Shown in pieces: positions 33,418 to 43,117 of a stretch of DNA of 64,000 nucleotides. How positions within the stretch are numbered: position 1 is the stretch's first letter; each line of letters starts with the position of its first letter. Source of the stretch: Diplolepis rosae. Taxonomy: Eukaryota > Arthropoda > Insecta > Hymenoptera > Diplolepididae. The notes below the pieces were generated by a model that was not told the origin of the DNA, ran no database searches, and was given only the letters and a program-made list of their open reading frames with translations. Location of the stretch: the NCBI GenBank assembly GCA_030998225.1, contig JAPYXD010000466.1, positions 4,629,001-4,693,000 of the forward strand, given 5' to 3'. The position numbers were made by a program, and so were the translations under genes.

Positions 33418-34619
33418 TATGTGGCTAAATGAAGTTGGACGATGGATTTAGTAAATGAGTATATTGAATCAATATGATCTATTTTAGAGTGAATGAGTGG
33501 ATCGAATCAATATGATCTATTTTAGAAAATAAGAAACATTCTCATTTTGATCGTAATGAATATCAATTCATTTGGTTAAAAAATTATATACTTTTTTTTT
33601 GTCACATATCAGTCATACTAGTAGTGGAATTTTGAATCAAGAAACTTCTGTATGAGATTGAATTCGTTAAGTAGATCAAATAATCACTTTTGACCATTAC
33701 GTTATGAAAACTAAGCCAAGTAGAAGTCGAAAAACTTCATTTAGCCACATACATCAAGCGTTGGAGAATATGCAGATAGTGAAATATAGATTCAGAATTT
33801 AACGAATTTTTTCCGCTGAATTAGCGATCTCAATCACAAAATCTCCAGAGACAATTTTGATCACAAATTTTACATAAAATACGAAAATAATTTTTTCATT
33901 AGCATATTATTAAATCTTCAATATTGGGATAGCCATATTGGATGCGCCATTTTGAATTTTCTAACACGGTCACCGGATTTTCATATAATGTGCTAAGAAA
34001 CATAGGAAAATTGAATTTAATGAAGGTTCAGGAATTTTCATCAACGATAATCTTGAAAAAACTCGGTATTACCCAAGTTCTCCAAGCGCCATATTGAATC
34101 CGCCATTAATCTGGTCATTACATATACTAGAAGAGGTCTGTACATAATTAATCAATCAAACTATGACAGTGAGATCAATAAAATTCCGTGTATTATCCAA
34201 TTATCTTAGAAATGTCGTGAAACAAAGCGTATTTTTCCAAATTTCCATAGTATTCCGCCATTTTGGAAAAGATAAAACATAGGGAGCTGGACTAAAAAAT
34301 ATTTTTCATAAACTACAACTATTTTGTCCACCTTTGTCCATAGTTTGAAATAGATCAATATGCTTTATCCATTTGGAAAAAAAAGAATAAAAAAAAAATT
34401 TCAAATTTTCGGTACTTTCTTGAATAAAATCCGCCATATTGGTTTTCCAGTGCGCGATAATGTAATTTTGACATCATAAATCGAAAGAGAAGACCCAAAA
34501 ACATTATGTCTACAAGGTTTGGTCATGATATATTCCCTTTTTCGCTTTGTGAATAAGGGCCAAAAATGTGTTAGAAAATCTGTGATTTTGGGCATTAATG
34601 GGTTAAATTATGCAGGAGA

Positions 34620-34826
34620 ATGAGTAGAAAATTTATTAAAGGAGAGAATATTGGGCATTTCTATCAATTAATGTATTGCGGTATAACAAATGAATGTGAT
34701 GAAGAAACGACTTTAATTTTTTTATGTGTTAAATCAAGTGAATTATTTGGTTCACCACACGAGATTAAAGTAATTATCACTAAAAGTTCAGATAAATATA
34801 AACAAAAAATAGACTATGAATTTTAA
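34620..34826 (+). CDS. Small hypothetical frame, unknown
   Basis: A 68-residue frame (MSRKFIKGENIGHFYQLMYC...) has plausible amino-acid composition, including GITNECDEETTLIFLCVKSS, but no recognised domain. It begins 13 bp beyond the TTAA of the foldback. It may be an exon or a fragment of a TE protein; low confidence. Confidence 0.25.
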   Translation: MSRKFIKGENIGHFYQLMYCGITNECDEETTLIFLCVKSSELFGSPHEIKVIITKSSDKYKQKIDYEF

Positions 34827-35010
34827 TAGCACAAATTAAATTAAAAATTTTAAACGAACTGAACAGTTTACTACGGAAAATCGGTAAGGACAAGTTGGGA
34901 ACGGCGGCTTTTCCAAAGTATATGACTTCGAACAAAATAGATTTTAAAATTTTCCGTTCTAGATGCACGGAAAAATATCTCTTTTCATTTCCACAAATTT
35001 TATTTCTTTT
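34827..35010. other. Short AT-rich interval
   Basis: No feature seen between the hypothetical frame and the LINE 3' end. Confidence 0.3.
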
Positions 35011-35770
35011 CTAACTGGACTTTACGTTCCCTTTTCCGACTTTATTGTGTTCTAGGTGCGGTCCTTTGAGAGTGTAATGCATCGCGTTATAACGAGAGTG
35101 TCCGAGAGACCATCGTGTCAGGAGTGAGTTGTGCGCCCACTGCCCGTCCGACAGCCTCCCTTTCTGCGCCCCACCTGGCACAGACAAAGAGTGTGTGCTC
35201 TGCATTTTCTACAAGGGATCCGCAGTAGCGACACGACTCGTCGTCTGTTTTCTTGAAACGCTTCAGGTACGCATTAAAGCAACCATGGCCCGAAAGCGCT
35301 AGCGCCAGGCAAAAGCCGACTTGACCGTGCTTTCTATCCAGTCAGGTGGCGAGCTCCGGGATTAGACGGTGTGTCCATCTCCTGAATTGGTCATCATGCC
35401 ATCTCGTCTGCCATTTCTCGACGAGTCTGCGCCTTCTATCCTTACGGATGGCCTCCTTCGCGCGAACGATTTCCTGCAGGTTGGTCAAGCAGGTGAGCTC
35501 CTTACGGAGCTGAAAGGTCTCCTTCCTTTCCACCGCCAATAAGTCTATAGGCGGGACATTCGCCAGGACCAGCACAGCACTCGTCGACACAGTTCGGTAT
35601 GCTGCGACAATTCTTAGCACGACACCTTGCTGTGACGAGAACAGCTTCTTCTGGATAGCATGGTTGTTAAGGGCACTTGACCAGACCGGAGCTGCATAAA
35701 GCAGCTTCGAATTTAATACGCTCGCCACCAGCCTTCTCTTAGCTTCCCTGGGGCCATTAATGTTGGGCAT
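35011..35770 (-). pseudogene. 3' end of an R1-like LINE ORF2 (RT C-terminal part and CCHC finger)
   Basis: The minus-strand frame starts at about 35770 with MPNINGPREAKRRLVASVLN and SKLLYAAPVW, the region following the RT palm in R1/I-type LINEs. It continues with ...RWQTRWHDDQFRRWTHRLIP. In another frame, after about 35340, it reads to SCRYCGSLVENAEHTLFVC, the C-terminal C-x2-C...H...C motif found in these LINEs. Several frameshifts are present. The upstream end is cut where the LTR fragment begins (35785). The EN-RT half of a similar element is at 49668-51520; the two pieces do not overlap. Confidence 0.75.
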
Positions 35771-35786
35771 GAGCCGAGTCAGACCA

Positions 35787-35938
35787 GAAAGCGATCCTAC
35801 TTAAAAATAAAAAAGGGGTCACAAAAGTGTCCTACAGTTTTTAAGCCTCCGCGTACACTTTTTCTTCTTTCAAATAAATAATAATTTATTGATTATAATA
35901 TTTAATTATTTATTTATCCCTACCACCCGTACGTAACA
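35787..35938 (+). mobile_element. 3' end of the errantivirus 5' LTR
   Basis: It is near-identical to 30451-30608 and ends CCCGTACGTAACA. It is followed after six bases by a primer-binding site, so this is a 5' LTR whose upstream part is missing at the junction with the LINE. Confidence 0.75.
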
Positions 35939-35944
35939 AACTGT

Positions 35945-35963
35945 TGGTGGCAGCGGTGGGATT
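35945..35963 (+). promoter_or_regulatory. Primer-binding site, tRNA-Leu type
   Basis: TGGTGGCAGCGGTGGGATT is complementary to the 3' end of a eukaryotic leucine tRNA (...AATCCCACCGCTGCCACCA). It lies six bases after the LTR end, as expected for minus-strand priming. The tRNA match is from memory of animal tRNA-Leu sequences. Confidence 0.65.
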
Positions 35964-36139
35964 TTTTCTACGTGTTAAAATTCCCCTTAGCTTCGCTACC
36001 GAGTGACTTATTTTTTTTATTACTCTTGAGGTGATTTCAATTATTTTCTCTTGATCAAGTAACTACCTCACAGTGGTCCAAAGTCAAAAAAAGCTGGCCA
36101 AAATATGACGGTGTCGATTCATTTCAATAACATTTTGGG

Positions 36140-36690
36140 AATAGGGGTTTTCAAGGTCGCTGATTATAAAAATGAAGTTCAATTTCCAAAAAACAAAATG
36201 GCGGATCTAAAATGGCGGATCAGTTTTGTAATAAATTATTAGATTTATACAAAATTTAGTTTCCTTTAGTTTTTAAGGTGGCTGATTACAAAACTGAAGT
36301 CAAATTTTGAAAAAACAAAATGGCGGGTCACTTATGTAAAAAATTATCAGATTTAGGCAAAATTTAGTTTCCTTTAGTTTTTAAGGTGGCTGATTACAAA
36401 ACTGAAGTCAAATTTTGAAAAAACAAAATAAAGGATTGAAAACTGCAGACCACTTAAGTGAAAAACCGTAATATTTAGGCAAAATTTAGCTTCTTAGGGT
36501 TTTTGAGACCGTTGATAACCAAACTGAAGTCAAACTTCCGAAAAAGAAAATGACTGATCCAAAATGTCAGGTCACTCATGTAAAAAATCATTTGATTTAG
36601 ACAAAATCAAGTTTCAGAGGGTTTTTGATGTCGCTGATCATGATGCATATGTTGAATCTAAGATGAAATAAACAAAATAACACTGCAGAT
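36140..36690. repeat. Degenerate 108-122-bp tandem repeats
   Basis: Five units are anchored by G(C/T)TGAT(T/A)A at about 36159, 36281, 36389, 36511 and 36633, each with an ACAAAATTTAGTTTCCTTTAG-like lead and most with AAAACAAAATGGCGG. They lie between the CACAGTG end and the transposase gene, a subterminal position. Confidence 0.7.
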
Positions 36691-36803
36691 TGAGCATTTA
36701 TTAGATGATGATAAACATATTCATTTGACAAAATACATAAATATTATTTCATATAATTAATTATTGTGTATAAAACGTGCACACAAGCGCATAAGCAAAA
36801 TCA

Positions 36804-38515
36804 TTAGAAATCATAATCGGACAAAATTTCGTCGTCGTCAGTAGTTGCGCTATCATTTTCTACATCAACACTGAATTCCGCAGATGTAGGTGTGTGAAAT
36901 AAAAGATCAGAAACTTCGGGCGGCAATGGTTTACCGGCTTTTAATTCATAATTTTGCAAACTTGAGATGATGGGATCCGAAGATGCAAGAAGTCGGTAAA
37001 AGACATCTTGCATTGTCGTTTCACGTGAGTACTTACGAGGAAAGTTTTCGCGATAACGTCTGATGTCTTTGTTACGGGCTTCTTGTGCATCTTCGGATAA
37101 TCGTCCGATTGGCAATGGAGATGCTTCAATGATAGCGTAACCATGGATGAGAATTACATGAACTGAAGTTGGCATTGCGTACCAAGGGTATAATTCGACA
37201 AATCGTTTTGCAAGATTCAAGCAGTACACTTTGAATTTCTCTGTATCGATTCCAATCCCACTTGAAATTGCCTGCAACATTACTTTGCTTTTCGCTATAA
37301 TTTCCTCGTCTACCCCTAAAATTTCAGCAGTTGACGATACATTTTCAAAAAAACGTCTAGCCGTGTTCCCGTCATTTTTCGTACCGGATCCAGCTTTCGG
37401 AATATCAATTCGCAAACCGTAGAGTTGCTTGAAATCGTTTTGAATTTCTTGCTTACGAGCAGCTACCTTTCTTTTTTGTTCTGCAGAACGAGCCTGCCAC
37501 TTTTTCTCCATTTCATCACCGCATTTGTATGCTAAATGAAGAAACCATTCCATGATCCGAATCCATGCATGCAACGATGATATACCAAAACATAAATTAT
37601 TGGCATCTACTTTTTGTTTTAATACTAAGTCTATATTGTTAAATTGCTTTGATGTCGCTTTGCAAATGTAACACCGCATTAACGAGTCTGTTTCTGTGAT
37701 TGCATTCTTGACTTTTCCATCGATCATTGTAAAAACCAGTTTATATTTTATTTCAATATTTTTCCCATTAATAACAATATGAAATGGCAAAAGAGAACGA
37801 ATTTGATTTTCAATGTATTTTTGCTCTTCGCGAGTACTGTGAACTCTTTCTTTAACGAACTGTAACCTAATCGGTCGACAGAATCGCGGTGACGAAGGCC
37901 TTGGATTATGCCAAAGAACAATATCTGCATGATTTTCATTAACCACTGATACTGCAAAGGGACAGTTGAAGTGAAAAATACATTGGCATCACTACTATCT
38001 TTCTCACTGAAATTTTGTTTGTACTCTTGACTAGAAGCACTATCACACCCCCACTTGAGAATTAATTGCAAATTTTCGAAATTTCCCGGATGTAACTCGT
38101 TATCGTCTTTATACATGACTTGCAAAAGTCTTTCAGAAGTATGATCTAGCAGAGCTTGTAACTTCACTTCAGCGCTTGTTTCTGTTACGATCATAGCAGA
38201 CGACTCTTGGAAAGCCGCTTGGTACCTAGAAGCTCGCGTAGGAGATTTGGTGGTCACATCTTTCAGAGCACTTGAAGCCTGAGAGGTGCCTGATGCACGA
38301 AGACTCATTTGTGTCGCGTATGCCAGCTCTGATACACTGTGTGATGCCCGAAGTTTCTCTGTTTTTCGGCGCTTGCTCCGCTCACTCGAAGCGTCGAATT
38401 CTGTAGAACCTCGACCCGATTTCTTTGATTCTGTTGAAGATCTGCCAGGTTCGTCCGCTTTTTCCGGCTGGTGCAGCTGTTCAACTTCATAAGAAATCTG
38501 CAACGCAAATGCCAA
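36804..38515 (-). pseudogene. RAG1/Transib-like DDE transposase with one frameshift
   Basis: Two overlapping frames (38515-37748 and 37946-36804) cover one protein of about 570 residues. The first has a Ser-rich, basic N-terminus and ends in LKWGCDSASSQ (candidate first Asp, near 38044). The second has MIDGKVKNAIT (second Asp, near 37721), CYIC (C-x2-C), SVHVILIH (H-x4-H) and SEDAQEARNKDIRRYR (catalytic Glu). The first-to-second Asp spacing of about 108 residues, the C-x2-C then H-x4-H zinc site, and a Glu 16-21 residues after it match the RAG1 core layout. A one-base shift near 37950 breaks the gene; the rest is open. CMC-superfamily transposases share part of this layout and are the alternative. 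Confidence 0.7.
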
Positions 38516-38552
38516 ATTGTTTAGATTGTTTGAACTTGAAGATACAATTTCA

Positions 38553-38600
38553 TGATGTTTACATGATGTTTACATGTTTGCATGATGTTTACATAAAGTT
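38553..38600. repeat. Short tandem repeat CATGATGTTTA
   Basis: About four imperfect copies of an 11-12-mer (CATGATGTTTACATGATGTTTACATG...), just upstream of the transposase start. Confidence 0.8.
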
Positions 38601-38698
38601 TACTTAAACATGTGTGGACGCACAAGGATGTAAAAACTTTTTACAAGGGATAAATCTGAATAATAAAAAATGATTATGCAGTACTTACTGCAATAGTT

Positions 38699-39196
38699 GT
38701 GGAAAGTTTCAACCATCTGTCATTTTTTTCCAGGAACTTTTTTTCGTTTCTGTACGATTCTTTCCTATCATATCCTCCTATCATGTCCTCCTATCATATC
38801 TCAAGGCCCAGAGAACACGTTCCTGAGTGTCCACGCTCACCAAGTCCCTTCTCAAAACAAATGGACCACTCGGAGAAGCAAGTCAAGTTCGAGAAGCCGA
38901 GTTCGAAACAAAGGGCAGCAACTACGATAACGCCAAGTCATAGATCCAACGTGGCACCAGAATTAACGTACCCACCACTATATAGCCAATACCCCCCACC
39001 TTATCCTCCCTATCAAGCCAATTATCAATCCCAATACCCGTACACCTTTCCTCACTATCCAACCAATTATCCCTATTCGCCTCACTACCCTTACCCCTCT
39101 CATCCCGCAATGATGCAGTACCCACCCGTTGAAAAGGGCCAAGGGTACCTGGCAATGCATCATGGCAAGGTCAAGGTAAAACGGCAGAAGGCATGA
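38699..39196 (+). pseudogene. Gag C-terminal remnant, Tyr/Pro-rich
   Basis: A 165-residue frame whose first 50 residues are doubtful, then a basic stretch (QVKFEKPSSKQRAATTITP), followed by about 60 residues of repeating Tyr-Pro units (YPPLYSQYPPPYPPY and on), and a basic tail. Its position directly before the protease suggests the end of Gag. Errantivirus Gag proteins often lack CCHC knuckles, and none is seen here. The capsid part is missing, probably lost at the junction with the RAG1-like element. Confidence 0.5.
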
Positions 39197-39249
39197 CCCC
39201 TCCCAGATCGACCTCTCCAGGACCCTGAGGAGCTTTAAACTTCCAAGCG

Positions 39250-39780
39250 GCTCGTCGCTCGGACGCTGTGACGAGTCACTCAACCCAACAAGAGCGCCCC
39301 AAGTCGCTTCACTCTCAGGAGAACTTTGTAGGGTCCTACGAACGGGACGCGGCCAAAAAGACTTACCAGTAGTTAAGTTGACTGCACCTGAATTCCAAGG
39401 CCATACAGCCAACTTCCTGGTCGACCCAGGTTCCGACGTGAATGTTGTAAAGCTGCACGCTTTGCGTCAGGAAATGCTTATAGAGTGCCTGAATTCCATT
39501 TTCATCACGTGGAATTCCATGTTGTAGATAACGAACATAACGTAGATAACATTTGTAGATAACGTCTCGCCTGACGGGATCTTAGGACGACCATACCTAC
39601 GGCAGGAACAAGCAATAGACGTATCTAATTCAGACGTCTGTCAAGGATACCTGCCAAGGATTGACACACCCGAAGGTATATATATAGGCGAAGCGGCCGT
39701 CACCGCTCAAGACGGCAAATGTCATGTCCTGGCTATCAACACCACGGAACAAGGTATGGAACTTAGTGTCCCATTTTAGG
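39250..39780 (+). pseudogene. Retropepsin-like protease remnant
   Basis: The motif NFLVDPGSDVNVVK (about 39412-39453) corresponds to the active-site D-T/S-G of retroviral-type aspartic proteases, with Pro in the second position. A second motif, DGILGRPYLRQ (about 39575-39608), matches the ILGxD/P-type segment near the domain end. A frame change lies between them. It would mature Gag-Pol in an intact element. Confidence 0.6.
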
Positions 39781-39902
39781 AAATCATTTTCTTTGATTTT
39801 TGCAGATTCCCCGGTGAGGAGTTCTCGGATTCAGAAACAGAAGACATGCAGGAATACCCTCAAGAATAGTTAGAAGGAGAGAACTCAGATCACGTCCGAA
39901 AA

Positions 39903-41112
39903 ATGATACAAAGTTTGCATGTATCACATTCAACGCCAGAAGAAGAGGACTATATGTGCCACTGGGCGGAGGATTATGCTGACATCTTCTATCTAAATGG
40001 TGAGATGCTCACCTCCACCCATCTGATCCAGCATCGAATCCCGACCATCGACGACAAAATCATCCTTAAGAAACAATATAGGTCACCTCACGAGGCTACT
40101 GAACAGATGCATGCCCAGATAGAAAAACAAAAGTGGAGGGTTGTAATCGACTTCCGAGCTCTTAACCCTCCGTTACATAACTTAAAAATTGTTACACGGT
40201 TACTAAACCCTAGAGGATTTCCCTCTGCGTGTTAGAACATCTGCAGTGTTGCCAAATATTGCGACTACTTGGCTGAACGTGTAGCATAAAAATATGGCAA
40301 CACCGAACTCTAGAACTCAAGCTATTTTTATTGCACGAGAGCCAAACTATGGAGGGATTCCCTCAGGATCCACGTGACCTTTCGTTTTGAAAAGTGATTA
40401 TTGAATGAGTATTCTACTTGAACATTTTTTATTGCTACAAAAAGCTTCAGGAATAATTCGTGGAAAGGTATTCAAACGGACCAGACGGTGTGAAGCGTAA
40501 ATTAGAAGTTATTTCGAAAAAACTGACCCCACTGAGGAAATTCCTCATATGTTTGGTAACGGAGGGTTAATGAAAAAGTGATAGCAGACGCCTATCCACT
40601 GCCCAACATTTCGGACATTTTCGACCAGCTTGGAAATGCCCAATACTTCTCGGTGTTCGACCTCACAAGTAGTTTCCACCAAGTCGAAACATACCCTGAA
40701 GATCGGGCGAAAACAGCATTTTCATCACCCCGAGGACACTTTGAATACCTTCGCATGCCTATGGAGATCAAAAACGCGCCTGCTACCTTTCAGCGTCTTA
40801 TGGATACGGTATTGAAAGGAATGCATGGTACAGAAGTATTCGTCTATCTAGACGACGTTGTAGTTTATACAGAACGTCTTGAGGAACACGACAAAAACGC
40901 CAGAAGACTTTTTTGATCGCCTGCGGAATGCTAATCTAAAGTTGCAACCGGATACGTGCGACTTCTTGAGGACAGAAATAGCTTACTTGGGGCGCATTAT
41001 TGGGCGTAAAAGGGTGAAATCTAATCCGGCAAAAATTAATGCAATAAGGAAATTTCCTCGACCCACCACCGTCCGAGCGATCCCACAATTTCTCGGGCTC
41101 TCCGGATATTAA
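39903..41112 (+). pseudogene. Reverse transcriptase, interrupted by a MITE and a frameshift
   Basis: Fingers and palm are recognisable: HRIPTIDDKIILKKQYR (fingers), WRVVIDFRALN (palm start), YFSVFDLTSSFHQVE (first catalytic Asp) and VFVYLDDVVVY (the YLDD metal site). The thumb is in another frame, with FLRTEIAYLGRIIG and TVRAIPQFLGLSGY. The 401-bp MITE at 40166-40566 sits exactly after ...RALN; removing it with one TTAA leaves the frame aligned. A frameshift lies near 40890-40916 and a stop after GLSGY. Family: Ty3/gypsy RT. Confidence 0.85.
40166..40566. mobile_element. TTAA-flanked piggyBac-like MITE inside RT
   Basis: The ends CCCTCCGTTAC and the inverse GTAACGGAGGG are flanked by TTAA at 40162-40165 and 40567-40570. 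Subterminal GAGGATTTCCCTC / GAGGAATTTCCTC-like words are partly inverted. There is no coding capacity. The TTAA lies at the codons for Leu-Asn of RT, so precise excision would be seamless. Confidence 0.9.
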
Positions 41113-41700
41113 AGGAGATTTATCAAAGATTATGCAAAATTAGCAAAGCCACTCTCTGATCTCCTCAAGAAGGACGTGAAATGGGAATGGGGATGCAGCC
41201 AAAGAAGAAGCTTCAGGAAGCTCCGCAGGTACCTCTGCAAGACACCTATCCTCCTATATCCAGATTTTGAGAAGACCTTCAAACTTACCACTGATGCTTC
41301 TGACCATGCGGTCGGAGCAATACTGACGCAAGAGAAAGATGGAGTGGATATGCCCGTAGCGTACTTTTCCAAAACAATGATCGCCTGCGAGCAAAAGTAT
41401 GCCAAGGCAGGGAAAGACTGCCTTGCCGTATTGTATGCTGTGATAAATTTCCGACCGTATCCGTACGGCCGAGCATTCATATTATCTTTCGACTACGAAC
41501 CAATCCACTGGATAACTTATGTTGAGAACCCCGGAGCAAGACTTCTACGTTGGAGGTTGAGGCTTCAGGACTACCAATACAAATTTGAATAGAAGCAGGG
41601 AAAATTAAATCGAAGAGTTGACGCTCTCTCCGGAAATCCAGCCACAGACACGGATTCGACATCTTCGACTGAATCCTCTGAGAACTGCGATAATTCTGAT
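41113..41700 (+). pseudogene. Gypsy-type RNase H domain
   Basis: Frame 41176-41592: after the RT connection (KPLSDLLKKDVKWEWG) comes FKLTTDASDHAVGAILTQ, the first RNase H Asp, then VAYFSKTM, EQKYAKAGKDCLAVLYAV (Glu region) and ILSFDYEPIHWIT (the second Asp motif, normally TDHxPL, here FDYEPI). LRWRLRLQDYQYKFE ends the domain. One stop follows TSFD-side frame at 41590; the sequence continues to RVDALS-like residues. This is the standard RNase H of Ty3/gypsy pol. Confidence 0.8.
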
Positions 41701-41703
41701 GTA

Positions 41704-42449
41704 ATGAATCGATCCTACTCCCCGTCCCAGAGGAAAGCCAATTCCGAAACAACAAGAACAGGCAGGGATAGCCTCACTGGAACTCGCAAGCAAGTACTGA
41801 TCATTCGTAACAAGGTTGAAGCGGAAAGTTTGAAGCCTGTCACCAGGTCGGTCACTCAACAGGCCAGACCTGGATCCCTGCATAAAGCACCAAGTACTTC
41901 CGGTCGGGTTCCGCACCCCACGAAAACGGCTAGGACGAAAAAGGAAGTCGCCGTTAACCCAAACCCTTCAATAATAAAAGATAAACCTTCAGTCACGAGG
42001 TCAAACGCGTTTAAACCTGCCAAATCTAGAACCATCGTGGCTACTACGCAAAACGGAGTCGAATCCACAGCCGCTATTCCCAAATGAAGAGGGAGGCCTT
42101 CCGGGTCGTCATCCACGGTGCCAAGGACGAGTTCCGATAACCCTTCCACGCCACCGTTAGGTCAAGTAGACTTGAGTCTGAACTAGAGGCGTATCGCAAA
42201 GAGGGTCTCCCAGCGTCGAGGAGCAAGGGAACCCCCAAAAGCACTATCAGATAACCGAGAATCCTCTTCGGAGAGCGAACGATCTTCCAGTGACGATAGT
42301 AGCGAAGACTCCGATCCTCCTGTGTACAGAAAGTCGCACAGTGTTCTCCCCAGCCTCGAGCTGCGCATTGATGGCACGAAGGGCAGATCCCAGCCAAAGA
42401 GTTCCATGTATCCGCGCTCCGAATCTATGGTTCCTTCCTATCCAGGAAC
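41704..42449 (+). pseudogene. Basic/Ser-Thr-rich linker between RNase H domains
   Basis: The frame 41704-42087 is 127 residues of low-complexity Ser/Thr/Lys/Pro (TRSVTQQARPGS, APSTSGRVPHPT). It is followed by stop-broken sequence to 42449. Such spacers are unusual inside pol. No domain is recognised. It may be a disordered tether between the two RNase H domains, or a degraded insertion. Confidence 0.45.
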
Positions 42450-42895
42450 CCTACGTAGACGTCTTCGTTGATAGCGCGTGCAGCTACAACGGGGAAGGCG
42501 AACCCAGAGCCGGTATGGAAGTCTGGTTCGGTCCTGACAACCTGGTGAATGTATCCCGGCCAGCTAGAGGTCGGCAAACAAATAATGCCGCCAAAATCAA
42601 GGCCGCCGTCGAGGCTGCTCGACGAGCTCAGATCGCTGGAATAAAGAAATGAAGAATTAATACCGATTCTAAATACCTAGTCAGCAGCGCAACGGAGTGG
42701 ATCCTGATATGGGAAAAGAATGATTGGAAAACTGCCGAGAACAAACCTATGAAAAACCGAACCAAGTTCGAGAAACTAAAAAGGGCTCTCGAACCTATGG
42801 AGGTGTTTTGGAACCATGTTCCAGGACACAACGGCATCGGAGGAAATGAAGCAGCTGATAGGCTCGGCCGTGAGGGAATATATGGAGGAGCCTAA
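42450..42895 (+). pseudogene. Second, RNase H1-type domain in the errantivirus pol
   Basis: VDVFVDSAC (first Asp, about 42458-42481), GRQTNNAAKIKAAVEA (the N-N-x-A-E helix, with Lys in place of Glu), NTDSKYLV (Asp, about 42657-42680), then HVPGHNGIGGNEAADRLG (the His loop and last Asp) are the ordered motifs of cellular-type RNase H1. The gypsy RNase H lies 0.9 kb upstream, so the element carried two. A TGA at 42650 and the Glu-to-Lys change inactivate this copy. Retroviruses and plant Tat elements are known to have a similar extra domain. Confidence 0.8.
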
Positions 42896-43117
42896 CCTAA
42901 CCCCGAGCCTATAGAAGACACTAACAACCCTAGCGGACCATCAAGGGTAATCGTCGACGTTCCGCCCTTGCCTATGGGCAGTGACGAGAGCGACGATGAT
43001 AACGAAATCAATATGGAAGCCCTCAAGCAGGATCTACAAAAATCATTCTCTCAATTTGAGAAGTTCATCGAGAAGAAGGGATTGAATATATCCAGCATTA
43101 ATCCTGATTAACTCTAC

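Larger units (their letters stand above)
31808..34603. mobile_element. TTAA-flanked foldback (piggyBac-like), ~0.86-kb arms
   Basis: The element starts CCCATTAACGCCCAAAATC and ends with the inverse of CCCATTAATGCCCAAAATC, with TTAA on both sides (31804-31807, 34604-34607). The arms are near-perfect inverse copies (31808-32660 plus 33420-33434, against about 33736-34603). The left arm is interrupted by the mariner at 32661-33417. CCC ends plus TTAA duplication fit piggyBac-type transposition. No piggyBac transposase is present. The arms contain several ATGGCGGA/TCCGCCAT words. Confidence 0.8.
36069..38690 (-). mobile_element. RAG1/Transib-like DNA transposon, one end visible
   Basis: The left edge is CACAGTGGTCCAAAGTC, whose first seven bases equal the RAG recombination signal heptamer and fit the CAC-type termini of Transib elements. 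Internally it holds degenerate tandem repeats (36140-36690) and, on the minus strand, the transposase pseudogene (38515-36804). I could not find a matching inverted heptamer near 38600-38700, so the right end is uncertain. It lies between an errantivirus LTR/primer-binding site and errantivirus gag, suggesting insertion into that provirus. Confidence 0.5.

Noticed and set aside
38922..39412. Minus-strand frames of 77-144 residues opposite gag and protease
   Set aside because: They are antisense shadows of the Tyr/Pro-rich gag tail and protease; no domain is recognisable.
41477..42407. Several 90-107-residue minus-strand frames opposite pol
   Set aside because: Antisense to RNase H and linker sequence of the errantivirus, with no motifs of their own.
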